Of a stretch of 64,000 bases of DNA, positions 47,271 to 58,866 are shown in pieces. Made by a program: the position numbers and the translations under genes. The number at the start of each line of letters is the position of its first letter. Positions within the stretch are counted from its first letter, which is position 1. Source of the stretch: Cunninghamia lanceolata (taxonomy: Eukaryota; Streptophyta; Pinopsida; Cupressales; Cupressaceae); assembly GCA_027924645.1 (NCBI GenBank), contig BSBN01000297.1, positions 3,968,001 through 4,032,000 on the forward strand. Direction: 5' to 3'. The notes beneath the pieces were generated by a model. The model was not told the DNA's origin. It made no database searches and was given only the letters and a program-made list of their open reading frames with translations.

Positions 47271-48862
47271 CCTAATTTTGTTTTCCAGACTTATGCTTCA
47301 ACACAAAATTGTAACCCTGCAAAAAAGAGACCCACTTGGCATGCCTACTATTCAACTTTTTCTATGTGTTCAAGTATCTTAGTGCAATATGATCTGTAAA
47401 CAATACAAATTCCTGGGGAACTAGATAATGTCTCCAATGCCTCAATGCTTGAACAATTGCATAAAATTCCAAATCATATGTAGAATAATTCTTTCTCACT
47501 TCATTAAGCTTTTGACTAAAGAAAGCTATAGGTTTTACAACTTGGCTAAGCACAACATCTATTCCCACATGGGAGGCATCACATTCTACTTCAAATACCT
47601 TATCAAAATTTGGCAATACAAGTATAGGTGTTTCTGTTACCTTTTGCTTCAAGTACTTAAAGCTCTCCTCAGCATCCTTGGTCCATACAAACTCCCTTCC
47701 TTTGGTGCAATTTGTTATAGGAGCTACAATACTACTAAAATTTTGAATGAAGTTTTGTAGAAAGTGGCCAAGCCATGAAAACTTTTTACCTCTATGATGC
47801 TTCTTAGACTAGGCCATTCTAGAATTGCCCTAACCTTTTCTGGATCCATTCTGACACCATCTTTAGAAATGACAAAGCCTTAAAAAACCAAACTGTCCTG
47901 CATGAACCTACACTTCTTCAAATTGGCATAGAGCTTCTCCTTCCTTAACACACCAAAGATGATCCTCAAGTGTTGTAGGTGCTCTTCTTTGCTATTACTA
48001 AATACCAAAATATCATCAAAATAAACTACCACAAACTTACCAATGTAAGGGCATAGTATAGTGTTCATCAATCTCATAAATGTGCTAGGTGCATTTGATA
48101 ACCTGAATGGCATAACCATCCACTCATATAATCTATCTCCAGTCTTAAAGGTTGTCTTCCACTCATCCCCTTCTTGAATCTGGATTTGGTGGTAGCCACT
48201 TCGTAGGTCGATCTTGCTGAAATATTTGGCCCCTGCATAGACATCCATTATGTCCTCCATACGAGGTATAGGAAACTGATACTTGATGGTAATCTTATTA
48301 ATTGCTCTGCTATCAGTGCACATCCTCCATGTTCCATCTTTTTTTAGGGTCAACAATGTAGGTACAGCACATGGGCTCATGCTCTCTCTCACCACACCTT
48401 TATGAGTTCTATTACTTGCTTATTCATCTCTGCATGTTGTGTTGGATTCATCCTATAAGCTGCTTGGTTGGGTAGAGTTGCTCCTGGAATCAAATCAATA
48501 TGATGTTGAATATCTCTCTTTGGCGGTAGACCATCAGGCAATTCATCAGGCAAAACATCAACAAATTCTTTCAATAGCTCTGCTACTTCTGGGGGAACTG
48601 AAATGTCTTCCTCTTCACCTTTTTTCACTACTAATGCATAGCAACACCCTGTCACCTTCATTTCTTTAACAAGATCTCTTTCAGACAACATGGTCTCACC
48701 TTTTCCTTCATCCTTGAGAGGCAATAAAATTACCTTAGAGCCATCTTTCCAAAAGGTGTATGTGTTTTTCTCTCCATCATGCATAAATTTTCTATCATAC
48801 TGCCATGGCCTTCCCAATAACACATGATAGGCATCCATTGGGACAACATCACACCATATCTC
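47271..48862 (-). pseudogene. Gypsy-2 RNase H, reverse transcriptase and protease C-terminus
   Basis: Read on the minus strand from 48862: CDVVPMDAYHVLLGRPWQYD, a linker (PPEVAELLKEFVDVLPDELP, HHIDLIPGATLPNQAAYRMN), and a frameshift at about 48393. The reverse transcriptase follows ([60 protein letters not shown], catalytic [10 protein letters not shown]), then GVRMDPEKV-type connection sequence and RNase H (FEVECDASHVGIDVVLSQVV, YSTYDLEFYAIVQALRHWRH). The catalytic aspartates of both enzymes are visible. At 48862 the frame is cut in mid-codon by Copia-2 and resumes at 55969. Confidence 0.9.
48858..48862 (+). other. Target site duplication, left copy
   Basis: ATCTC, identical to 55969-55973 on the other side of Copia-2. 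Confidence 0.95.
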
Positions 48863-50155
48863 TGTTGCAAGTATGAGGTAAACCAGTGTTGTCATTGATG
48901 TCAACATACTCATACTGCTTTGACAAGAAGGATTCAATGAGCAGTGTGCTGAGGATATTGAGAAAATTAGCCTCAGTCAGGAACAATAAAGAACAGTGAT
49001 GAGAAGAAGGCAAATGTACTGTATAGGATGCAAACCAGAGGATGCGGATTAAAGGGTTTGTAGATATGAGTCTTGAGATGCTTCAGTTAAGATTTCAGAG
49101 GTCCGCATGAAGATTTGAAGGAGTTGTGGCTGTCGGTGTAGAACCGGTTCCGGCAAGTATTCAGAGGTGACAGAGGATCACAAAAAGGTCCGGTGAGGTC
49201 TGGAACTGTATAATCCTAATCTGCGGATTGGAAGGAGTCTTTGGGATGTTCTTGTGATGTGCCATCTTGAGTTGTGTATAATTTGGAGGTCTGGAAGTAC
49301 CTCCTGCATTATGACAGTGGCGACAGACAGTGTTCTTGAAGTTCTGGATAAGGAGGATAAGAGATTTCAGTAAGTAAAGGAAATGCGGACATACCTGGTC
49401 ATTCAGGCAGGCTTGTGAAGGTTCTTGGATCATGTTGAGGTTGTGTTGTTGGTCCGCATTGATAGTAGAGCCTGGAATTGAAGATATTCTTCTGGATGAA
49501 GTTCTTGCTCTGTTTAGCCGACCGGATGAGTTGTTCATCCTGCGAATGTTCTTGTGGTGGTCGACCGGATGTGTTATTCATCTTGCGGATACTCTTATGG
49601 TTGTTTGCCGACTTAGATGTTTGTTCCTAAGTCGATGTCTTGTATAAATAATGGTTTGTGAGTTCATTTCGAAGTGTGGATTGTGTGGATGAGTGTGGCA
49701 TAGCGAAGAGAAGTGCGAAAGGCAGAGCAGAGGTTTTTGGGCTTAAATGGAACTGATCCGGACATGGTAGAGATGTCATTCTCCAGTTCAAGATTGAGAT
49801 TCTTATCACTTTGTAGATAGTGTGTCTCCTTGTAGGCAGTGGGCCTCTTTGTGAGCAGTGTGCTCGGGCAGTGAGCCCTAATTGGCAAGTGCCATTCTTT
49901 TTCTTATTCTTCTAACAGAGAATAATCCTTGGGTTAATCACCCCATGGTTTTTCCCTTAACCGGGTTTTCCACGTCAAAATCTTGGTGTTCAATGTGTTG
50001 ATGTTTATCTGCTCTTGTGTTTATGTATTATGCTTTCATGGATGATTAATTGATATGCTGTTAACTAACAACGAAGAATCAAGTGTTTGAAAGAACAAGA
50101 AGTTTTATACAACTGATTCACCCCCCCCTCTCAGTTGTATGCCTTAAATCCAACA
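48863..50155 (+). repeat. Copia-2 5' LTR (1293 bp)
   Basis: It runs from TGTTGCAAG to AATCCAACA. A TATA box (TATAAATA) lies at 49643-49650, so transcription probably starts near 49675. The stem ACAACTGA/TCAGTTGT around a C8 run lies at 50109-50138. Compared by eye with the 3' LTR there are about 29 substitutions, all but one transitions, plus an 8-bp indel at about 49970 and one C in the homopolymer, giving about 2.3% divergence. Confidence 0.95.
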
Positions 50156-50157
50156 AT

Positions 50158-50169
50158 TGGTATCAGAGC
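50158..50169 (+). other. Copia-2 primer binding site
   Basis: TGGTATCAGAGC, complementary to initiator methionine tRNA, two bases after the LTR. Confidence 0.95.
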
Positions 50170-50212
50170 CAAGTTCCTCTGAAAGAAGCTTAACCGCTTG
50201 AGGAGATCTAGG

Positions 50213-53200
50213 ATGTCGTCATACAAAAAGGATAGTCCAAAGTTCAATGGAACCAATTTTACTCTCTGGAAGGTCGCATGAAATGTCACCTGGAATGTAT
50301 GGGAAAAGCATACTTGGCCATGGTTTCAAAACCATATGTACCTCCACAAGGTGGTCCGACAACTCTGAATGAAATCACAGAAGCTGAAAACAATCTGCAG
50401 ACCAAGGAAGCTCTTCTAAGCGCATTGAATGACTCAGATCTCTCAAATGTTGACCTACCAACTGCATATGAGATCCTGACTAAACTGGAACTTCTGTATG
50501 AAGGAGATGAGTTTGTCAAAAGTGCAAGGTTGCAAAGTCTGAAAGGGAAATTTGAAAGATTGAAGATGAGAGATGATGAAAACATCACTACTTTTATGCC
50601 AAGAGTGAATGATCTAGTGTGTGGAATTAGAAATGCTGGTGGAACTCTGGATGAAAATGAGATCGTTTGCAAAATCCTTAGATCCCTTCCTGCTGCCTAC
50701 AAAATCAAGGTTGCTGCAATTGATGAATTCAGAGCCCACACAACTGTCACAAGAGAACAACTGGCTAGCAAACTAGCTGCATTTGAAATGACCGATTTTG
50801 GAGATGATCCTCCCAAGACTGAATCTGCTTTCAAAGCCAGTACCTATGTGAAAGGCAAACAGAGATTTGATCCGGGAGAAAACTCATCAAGGAAGATGTC
50901 ATGGTATGATCAGGTAAGAAGAGACATGGAAGAAGAAGAAGTAGAAACAGCTCAACTTGAAGCCCTCATTGCAAAAAGACTACCAAGAGGATCCGGTAAG
51001 TATGAAGGAAAACTACCCTTTAAGTGCTTCAACTGCAATAAGATTGGTCATTTTGCTTCAAGATGTCCGGAAAGATCTGCAAGGTCTAATACTAACAGAC
51101 AAAGGTTTCAAAAGAATTGCTATTATGTTCATGAAGAAGATGACAATGAAGGAGTAACAGATGATGAATCAGAACTAGGAAGCAAATCCGGAAATGAGTG
51201 GGTGTTTATTGCCATCAAGGAAGAAGATTCAATACTCTCTGAATCTGTCAATCACAAAGTTGTTGAAAAGGCTTTGGCTGCTCAAGTGGAAGAAAAGGAT
51301 GATTGGGTCATTGACAGTGGATGTTCTCACCATATGACTGGTGACAAGAATAAGTTCTTGAATTTGGAAAGGTATGAAGGAGGAATGGTAAAGTTTGGTG
51401 ACAATTCTGCTGGCAGAATCAGAGGCAGGGGAACTATTTCCTTTAATGGAAAGAGCAAAACAGGTAATGTACTATATGTTGAAGGATTGAAGCACAATCT
51501 TCTCAGTGTTGGTCAGTTAGTAGACAAAGGCTATGATCTTCGGTTTAAGAATGGAAAATGCAGAATCTTTACAAGCTCCGGAACTGAAATTGTATCCGGT
51601 ACTCAGACAAAAGGTAATATCTTTCATCTGGTTGGTTCAAATAAAAGTTGTTTGTTTGTTCAAATTGATCAGAGTTGGTTATGGCATAGAAGAATGTGTC
51701 ATGTGAATTTTGATAATATCATCAAGATAAGCAATATTTAGGCTATAAGAGACCTTCCAAAATTGGTGAAACCTACAAATAGTTTGTGCAAAGAATGTCA
51801 GCTAGGTAAATAGAGCAGAGTCTCTTTCAAAAGCAAAGATCAGTCCTCTACCGGATTGTTGGAATTAGTACATACTGATCTCTGTGGTCCGACAAGAATC
51901 AAGAGTCTGTAAGGTGATAGATATTTCATGTTGTTAATTGATGACCATTCCCGGATGATGTGGGTTACCTTCCTAAAAGAGAAATCAGAAGCCCTTGAAA
52001 AGTTCAAAATCTTCAAAGCTATGGTAGAGAATCAAACCGGATTGAAACTTAAATGTCTAAGGTCTGATAGAGGTGGTGAATTTACATCTGGTGAGTTCAT
52101 TGACTTTTGTGAGAAGCAGGGTATAAGGAGACAATTGTCTGCTCCTGGGACTCCACAGTAGAATGGAGTAGTTGAAAGAAAGAACCAGACCATCCAGGAA
52201 GCTGCCAGGACAATGATGTTGGAAGCAAATGTTCCTCAGATGTTCTGGAAAGAAGCTATCAGCACTGCAGTCTACACTCTAAATCGAGTTCAAATCAGAA
52301 ACAATACCGGTAAGACCCCCTACGAACTCTGGTTTGGCATCACTCCTACTATGAAATATTTCAGAGTATTTGGTAGCAAGTGTTATATCAAAAGAGATGA
52401 AGATCTAGGAAAGTTTGATGCTAGAAGTGATGAAGGAATTTTCTTGGGTTACTCCACTCAAAGCAAAGCATACCGGTGTTACAATAAGAGACTGAGGAAG
52501 ATGATAGAAAGCACTAATGTGAAAGTTGATGAAGGAATTGAGAAGCCCTCAAGATTTTATGAATTTGATGAAGATGACCAAGACGGTGTTCAGATTCAAG
52601 GAACTCAATCCTCTCCGGTAAGACAGAGTCAGCCTGATCCGGTAAATCAGGAAGAAGAGATAGGTTTGAATGAGCCTGATCAAGAAGCAGCAGTGTAGGA
52701 TACTCCCAAAATTCCTAGGTATGTAACACTAAACCACTCTCAAGATCAGATCATAGGTGACAGAAGCAAAGGTGTGCAAACTAGAAGGAATGTTGCTCAA
52801 AATCAGGATGAATGTTGTCTGATTTCAAAGATTGAACCTAAAACAGTAAATGAAGCCTGCAATGATGAAAACTGGACTAAAGCAATGAAAGATGAATTAA
52901 TGCAAATTGAGAAAAATCATACTTGGGATCTTGTTCCTAGACCTAGAGATAGGAATGTGATTGGAACCAAATGGGTCTTCCGGAACAAACTGAATGAAGC
53001 TGGTGAAGTTATCAGAAACAAAGCTAGATTGGTCTGCAAAGGCTACTCTCAAATAGAAGGAATTGATTTTGAAGAGACCTTTGCTCCGGTGGCAAGAATT
53101 GAAGCAGTCAGATTATTTCTTGCATTTGCTGCCTTCAAAGACTTCAAGGTATATCAGATGGATGTCAAGTCTGCTTTCCTAAATGGTGATCTGGAAGAAG

Positions 53201-54369
53201 AAGTTTACATTGAACAACCGGATGGATTTCAATTGTCTGATAATGATGATATGGTCTGCAAGTTGAAGAAAGCATTGTATGGACTAAAGCAAGCCCCAAG
53301 AGCATGGTATGAAAGGTTGGATAAGCATCTTGTGCAGATTGGATTCAACAAAGGTACTGCTGACAGTAACTTATATTTCAAAATTGTTCATGAAAACATT
53401 TTGATTGTTGAAGTGTTTGTGGATGATATCATTTTTGGAGGAAGAGATAGTATGTGCAAAACTTTTGCAAATCAGATGAAAAGTGAGTTTGAAATGTCCA
53501 TGCTTGGTGAAATGAATTTCTTCTTGGGTCTACAAATTACTCAAACAAAGAAAGGAATCTTCATCTCTCAGACCAAATATGTGAAAGAATTGTTGAGGAA
53601 ATTTGGTATGGAAGATGCAAAGCCAATGAACACTCCCATGGCAACTGGATGTAAGTTGAGCAAAGATGATGACTCCCCAAAGGCAGATCAGACAAAGTAT
53701 AGATCAATGATTGGTGGATTGTTGTATCTCACTCAGACTAGACCAGATATAATGCAGGCTGTTGGTCTTGTGTCAAGATTCCAGGCTGATCCTAGAGAAT
53801 CTCATGTTATGGGAATCAAAAGAATTTTTAGGTACCTGAAAGGAATAGTTGAGTATGGTCTATGGTACCCTAGAGATCCGGATTTCTCTCTTCATGCTTA
53901 CACAGATGCGGATTGGGCAGGAGATGTGGATGACTGGAAGAGCACTAGTGGTGGAGCATTCTTTTTGGGGAAGAGATTGGTTTCTTGGCTAAGCAAGAAA
54001 CAAGATGCAATATCTCTGTCTACAACTGAAGCAGAATACATTGCAGTAGCAGGTAGTTGCACTCAAATCTTATGGATGAAGCAGATGCTAAGAGACATTA
54101 AAGTTGAATATGAGGAGCCTATCACAATTTTCTGTGATAATTCAAGTGCAATTAATATTTCTAAGAATCCGGTATTGCATTCTAAGACTAAGCACATATC
54201 TATCAAGTTTCACTTTTTGAGAGAACAAGTGAACAAGGAAGAAGTCAGATTGGAGTATGTTCCCTCAAAGGATCAGATTGCAGATATCTTTACTAAACCT
54301 CTTCCCAAGGACTCTTTTGAATATCTCCGGGAGAAGTTAGGGGTCATGGCCCCTCCGGTGATGAACTAG
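50213..54369 (+). pseudogene. Copia-2 gag-pol polyprotein, one frameshift and five stops
   Basis: About 1386 codons from MSSYKKDSPKFNG. One base is missing near 50270 relative to the siblings; from 50278 a single frame runs to 54369. Domains: Gag (50213-51000), CCHC knuckle at 51025-51066 (CFNCNKIGHFASRC), retropepsin with intact WVIDSGCSHHMTG near 51305, GAG-pre-integrase LWHRRMCHVNF ... CKEC, and the integrase core (VHTDLCGP, CLRSDRGGEFTSGEF, VVERKNQT). The reverse transcriptase spans 52830-53600 ([39 protein letters not shown], catalytic FVDDIIFGG) and RNase H about 53880-54330 ([30 protein letters not shown]). In-frame stops are at 51739, 51811, 51910, 52159 and 52696, all TAG or TAA where CAG or CAA is expected. 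Confidence 0.95.
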
Positions 54370-54682
54370 GATGCACTGATGTGCATCAGTCCGGTGGATA
54401 TCACAGTCATATCTTGTGATCTGGATTGATGATGGGGAGCTGCAACTAAGGGGGAGCAGCTGGTATGATTCTGATGTATTAGAATTGCAAGTATGAGCCC
54501 TTTGCCATTGATGTCAAAGGGGGAGAGAAGACATGTGAAAAACAAGTGGCTGATGATCAAAGGGGGAGCAGTAAATGAGGAGAAGACATGTTGCTGATAG
54601 GGGGAGCTGTGACAGAAAGGAGAAGTTCTTGTCTTGATGGTTTTTCACATCATATGTTGCCATCAATGACAAAGGGGGAGAT
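54370..54682 (+). promoter_or_regulatory. Copia-2 3' leader with five polypurine-tract-like motifs
   Basis: AAGGGGGAG-type motifs at 54448-54456, 54516-54525, 54559-54568, 54598-54606 and 54671-54680; the last directly precedes the 3' LTR and is the priming tract for plus-strand synthesis. A 20-base arm at 54653-54672 pairs, with one mismatch, with 54709-54728 inside the LTR, enclosing the tract in a stem-loop. Confidence 0.85.
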
Positions 54683-55968
54683 TGTTGCAAGTATGAGGTA
54701 AACCAGTGTTGTCATTGATGTCAACATACTCATACTACTTTGATAAGAAGGATTCAATGAGCAGTGTGCTGAGGATATTGAGAAAATTAGCCTCAGTCAG
54801 GAACAGTAAAGAACAGTGATGAGAAGAAGGCAAATGTACTGTATAGGATGCGAACTGGAGGATGCGGATTAAAGGGTTTGTAGATATGAGTCTTGAGATG
54901 CTTCAGTTAAGATTTCAGAGGTCCGCATGAAGATCTAAAGGAGTTGTGGCTGTCAGTGTAGAACCGGTTCCGGCAAGTATTCAGAGGTGACAGAGGATCA
55001 CAAAAAGGTCCGGTGAGGTCCGGAACTGTATAATCCTAATCTGCGGATTGGAAGGAGTCTTTGGGATGTCCTTGTGATGTGCCATCTCGAGTTGTGTATA
55101 ATTTGGAGGTCCGGAAGTACCTCCTGCATTATGACAGTGGCGACAGACAGTGTTCTTGAAGTTCCAGATAAGGAGGATAAGAGATTTCAGTAAGTAAAGG
55201 AAATGCGGACGTACCTGGTCATTCAGGCAGGCTTGTGAAGGTTCTTGGATCATGTTGAGGTTGTGTTGTTGGTCCGCATTGATAGTAGAGCCCGGAATTG
55301 AAGATATTCTTCCGGATGAAGTTCTTGCTCTGTTTAGCCGACCGGATGAGTTGTTCATCCTGCGAATGTTCCTGTGGTGGCCGACTGGATGTGTTATTCA
55401 TCTTGCGGATACTCTTATGGTTGTTTGCCGACTTAGATGTTTGTTCCTAAGTCGATGTCTTGTATAAATAACGGTTTGTGAGTTCATTTCGAAGTGTGGA
55501 TTGTGTGGATGAGTGTGGCATAGTGAAGAGAAGTACGAAAGGCAGAGCAGAGGTTTTTGGGCTTAAATGGAACTGATTCGGACATGGTAGAGATGTCATT
55601 CTCCAGTTCAAGATTGTGATTCTTATCACTTTGTAGACAGTGTGTCTCCTTGTAGGCAGTGGGCCTCTTTGTGAGCAGTGTGCTCGGGCAGTGAGCCCTA
55701 ATTGGCAAGTGCCATTCTTTTTCTTATTCTTCTAACAGAGAATAATCCTTGGGTTAATCACCCCGTGGTTTTTCCCTTAACCAGGTTTAAAATCTTGGTG
55801 TTCAATGTGTTGATGTTTATCTGCTCTTGTGTTTATGTATTATGCTTTCATGGATGATTAATTGATATGCTGTTAACTAACAACGAAGAATCAAGTGTTT
55901 GAAAGAACAAGAAGTTTTATACAACTGATTCACCCCCCCCCTCTCAGTTGTATGCCTTAAATCCAACA
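54683..55968 (+). repeat. Copia-2 3' LTR (1286 bp)
   Basis: Same ends as the 5' LTR. TATAAATA lies at 55463-55470. It lacks 8 bp found in the 5' LTR near the end of the ACCGGGTTTTCC segment and has one more C in the homopolymer (nine). Confidence 0.95.
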
Positions 55969-55973
55969 ATCTC
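55969..55973 (+). other. Target site duplication, right copy
   Basis: ATCTC, identical to 48858-48862. The Gypsy-2 frame resumes here. Confidence 0.95.
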
Positions 55974-57343
55974 ATCCTGATAGATCTTCCCTATGCTAAA
56001 CTTAATTAGGCATCTTTTATCAATAGTGACTTCATTTCCCTTTTTAAACCATGCAATGTGATATAGATGAGGATGTTTTTCACAGTGTAAATTCAATTTT
56101 TCTACCATTTCTTTAGAAACCATATTTTCACAACTACCTCCATCAACAATAACTTGACATACCTTGCCATCCAAAGTGCATCTAGTTCTGAAGATATTGG
56201 TTCGAAGCCATGAACCATCAGAGCTTTTGGCTTGTGTTTTCTCCTTCTCTGGAATCACCATTGCTCTTCTCATCATGAGACTTTCTCCCACATCTGGTGG
56301 AACCTTCAGTTCTGTCCCTTCCACTTCATGTTGCATTTGAATCAGGTTCACCCTAGGTTGTCCTCGATTTATTTCTTGCGTGTTATAATTTGAGCATTCA
56401 AATGCCCTATGAACTTCTTCTCCACATCTGAAACAAGTGAAAGGCCTTCTCTAGTTTTCCCATCCTCTACCGCTACCATAACATCTACCTCTTTGAAATC
56501 CCCTTCCTCGTTCTTGATTCAGAGGATCTTGTCGAGTGTCTACTTGTTTTTTCCAATCCATGGATGACTCTCCCCTGCCATAATTCAAACCTCCTCGAAA
56601 TGGGGTTGATGTACCCCTTCTTCCTTCTCTATTCCTCTGATGGTACTATCTATTTTGTTTTTCTTCAGCCTTTAGAGCCAATTGGTAAGCCTCTTCCATA
56701 TTGTTGAGTCAATGCATTCTCAATTCATCTTGAATAGAAAATTCTAGGCCATTCACATATCTAGCAGCCATCTATTCAGCAGTTTGTTGATGCTCTATAC
56801 GTATAGACAGTGTATAAAACTTATTTGTATAATATTGCACAGAAGAGAGGTTCTGCTTTAAATTTTGAAACCTACAAAAAAGGGTTTGCGCATAATCTAT
56901 GGGCAAAAATTTTTCTCTCAACTTCTTCTCTATTTTATTTGATGTCCTGATCTTATCCTTGTCTTTCCTTGTTCATTCCTTTTGAAGATGATCCCACCAA
57001 ATCATTGCATGACCCTTTAATTTGGTGCATGCGAATTTTACCTTCTTCTCCTTTGTCATGGATTTCCATTCAAAAAAATTTCTCATGTCATTCAACCAGT
57101 CTATTAACTCCTCTGGTTTAAGACTACCTGTATAATCTAAAACATCTACCTTGATCCCTTCATTTTTCCCTTCTAAGGCCCTGAGCATCCTCTCTTCAAA
57201 ACTCATGCCTTCTAATTCTTCTTCTTCATGTTTTGTATCTTGATTTGCACCTCCTCGACCTATATCTTCATCAAATTCGTCTCCTCCTCTACCCAATCTT
57301 TGGTTTTCCATCCGTGTTGTAAGTTTTGTTATTTGCCTTTGCA

Positions 57344-57348
57344 AATTT
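57344..57348 (+). other. Expected target site duplication of Copia-3
   Basis: AATTT next to the Copia-3 3' LTR. The partner copy is beyond the window, so it is inferred. Confidence 0.6.
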
Positions 57349-58547
57349 TGTTAGACTTAGGGCACACAACTGAGAGGGGGGGTGAATCAGTTGTGCAAAA
57401 CTTTCTCCACTTAAACACTTAAATCTTCTTTAGTGATTAGCAGAATATTAATCATGAATTATAATGCATTCAAATCAAAAGCAGAAACACATCAACACAT
57501 AAGACACCAAGATTTTGACGTGGAAAACCCGGTTAAGGGAAAAACCACGAGGTGATTAACCCAAGATTGTATTCTCTGTTAGAAGAATAGAAAGAACAAA
57601 ATGGCACATGCCAATTAGGGCTCACTGCCTAAGCACACTGCTCACAAGAGGCTCGCTGCCTACAAGAGACACACTGTCTACAAAGGAATGAATATCACAT
57701 ACGTGAACTAGAGAATAGCATCTTCACCATGCTTGAATCAGTTCCATTTAAGCCCAATACTTCTGCTCTGCCTTTCGCTCTCCTCCTCGCTACCACACAC
57801 TCATCACCAAAAACACACTTTGGAAAGACTTCACAATCCCTTATTTATACAAGGCATCGACTTAGGAATAATCATCTAAGTCGGCAAACATCTACAAGAA
57901 CATCCGCAAGACGTGTAATACATCCGATCGGCCAGTCTCAGGAGGAACACCATCATCTAGTGGTTATTCTTCAAATGCGCACTCTAACTTCAATGCGGAC
58001 CACCAACATGAATTGGACATGATCCAAAGGTCACCACAACCTTTCCCGAATCACTTAAGAACATCCACACTTCATCTGCTTGTTGGAATTCTTCTCTCCT
58101 TCATCCGGAGCTTTAAGAACACAGTTTGTCATTGCTATCACAAAGGAATAGGTTCTTTCAGACCTTCAAACCATGAACCAATCGAGTTGACACTTCATAC
58201 GGACGTCCTCAACACTCCCTCAAATCCACAGAATGGCATAATGCATTTCTGGATCTCGCCGGACCTATCTATGTCACTCTGTCACCTCTGAACACTTACC
58301 AGAGCCGGTTCTACTTGAGCAGCCATAACTTCTTCAGATCTTCATGTAGACCTCTGAAAACTTGACTGGATCATCTCAAGACTCATATCTACAAACCCTT
58401 TGAACCACAACCTCTGATCTGCATCTTAGCTAGGATCTCCACTTCACTATCTCTATTGCTCCTCTTTGCTCATCCAATCCTTCTCATCAATGCAACATGA
58501 GTATGTTGACATTAATGACAACACCAGTTAGACCCATACTTGTAACA
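57349..58547 (-). repeat. Copia-3 3' LTR (1199 bp)
   Basis: Plus-strand ends TGTTAGACTTAGGG at 57349 and CTTGTAACA at 58547. The TATA box on the minus strand lies at 57842-57849. The terminal stem ACAACTGA/TCAGTTGT encloses a run of seven. Over the 924 bp that can be compared with the 5' LTR I count about 43 differences (about 4.7%), mostly transitions. Confidence 0.93.
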
Positions 58548-58866
58548 ATCTCCCCCTTTGTCATTGATGGCAACATATAATGTGAAAAACCATCAAGACA
58601 AGAACTTCTCCTTATTGACACAACTCCCCCTATTAGCAACAACCATTCACATGTCTTCTCTTCCTTTACTGCTCCCCCTTTGATCATCAACCACTTTTTT
58701 TTCACATGTCTTCTCTCCCCCTTTGACATCAATGGCAAAGGGCTCATACTTGCAATTCCAACACTATAGAATCATACCTATTGCTCCCCCTGAGTAGTAG
58801 CTCCCATCAATCTGGATCACAAGATATGACTGTGATATCCACCAGATTGATGCACCTCAGTGTACC
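58548..58866 (-). promoter_or_regulatory. Copia-3 3' leader with polypurine-tract-like motifs
   Basis: Complements of AGGGGGAG-type motifs occur about five times: near 58549, 58624, 58673, 58715 and 58783. The one touching the LTR is the likely priming tract. Arms at 58558-58577 and 58502-58521 pair over 20 bases with two mismatches, as in Copia-2. Confidence 0.8.

Larger units (their letters stand above)
48863..55968 (+). mobile_element. Copia-2: full-length Sirevirus-type Ty1/Copia element (7106 bp)
   Basis: Complete element: two LTRs, primer binding site, gag-pol, polypurine tract, and a perfect 5-bp target duplication ATCTC. It sits in the protease region of Gypsy-2, in opposite orientation. 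Gag-pol order is gag, protease, integrase, reverse transcriptase, RNase H, which defines Ty1/Copia. The Sirevirus assignment rests on the wording of the reverse transcriptase, the long LTRs, and the repeated polypurine-tract-like motifs before the 3' LTR, a trait reported for that lineage. It cannot be autonomous because of one frameshift and five stops. Confidence 0.95.
55969..57348 (-). pseudogene. Gypsy-2 gag and protease N-terminus
   Basis: The minus strand from 57344 shows a coiled-coil start (QRQITKLTTRMENQRLGRGG), the gag domain (GSLKPEELIDWLNDMRNFFE, CTKLKGHAMIWWDHLQKE, YVNGLEFSIQDELRMH, NNMEEAYQLALKAEEKQNR), an RG-rich linker and an intact CCHC knuckle (CFRCGEEVHRAFEC, about 56395-56436). 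The retropepsin active site follows, VIVDGGSCENMVSKEMVEKL (56120-56180), then CLIKFSIGKIYQDE. The last joins in frame to CDVVPMDAYH at 48850 once Copia-2 is removed. In-frame stops are TAG/TAA type. The N-terminus of Gag is cut by Copia-3 at 57349. Confidence 0.9.
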
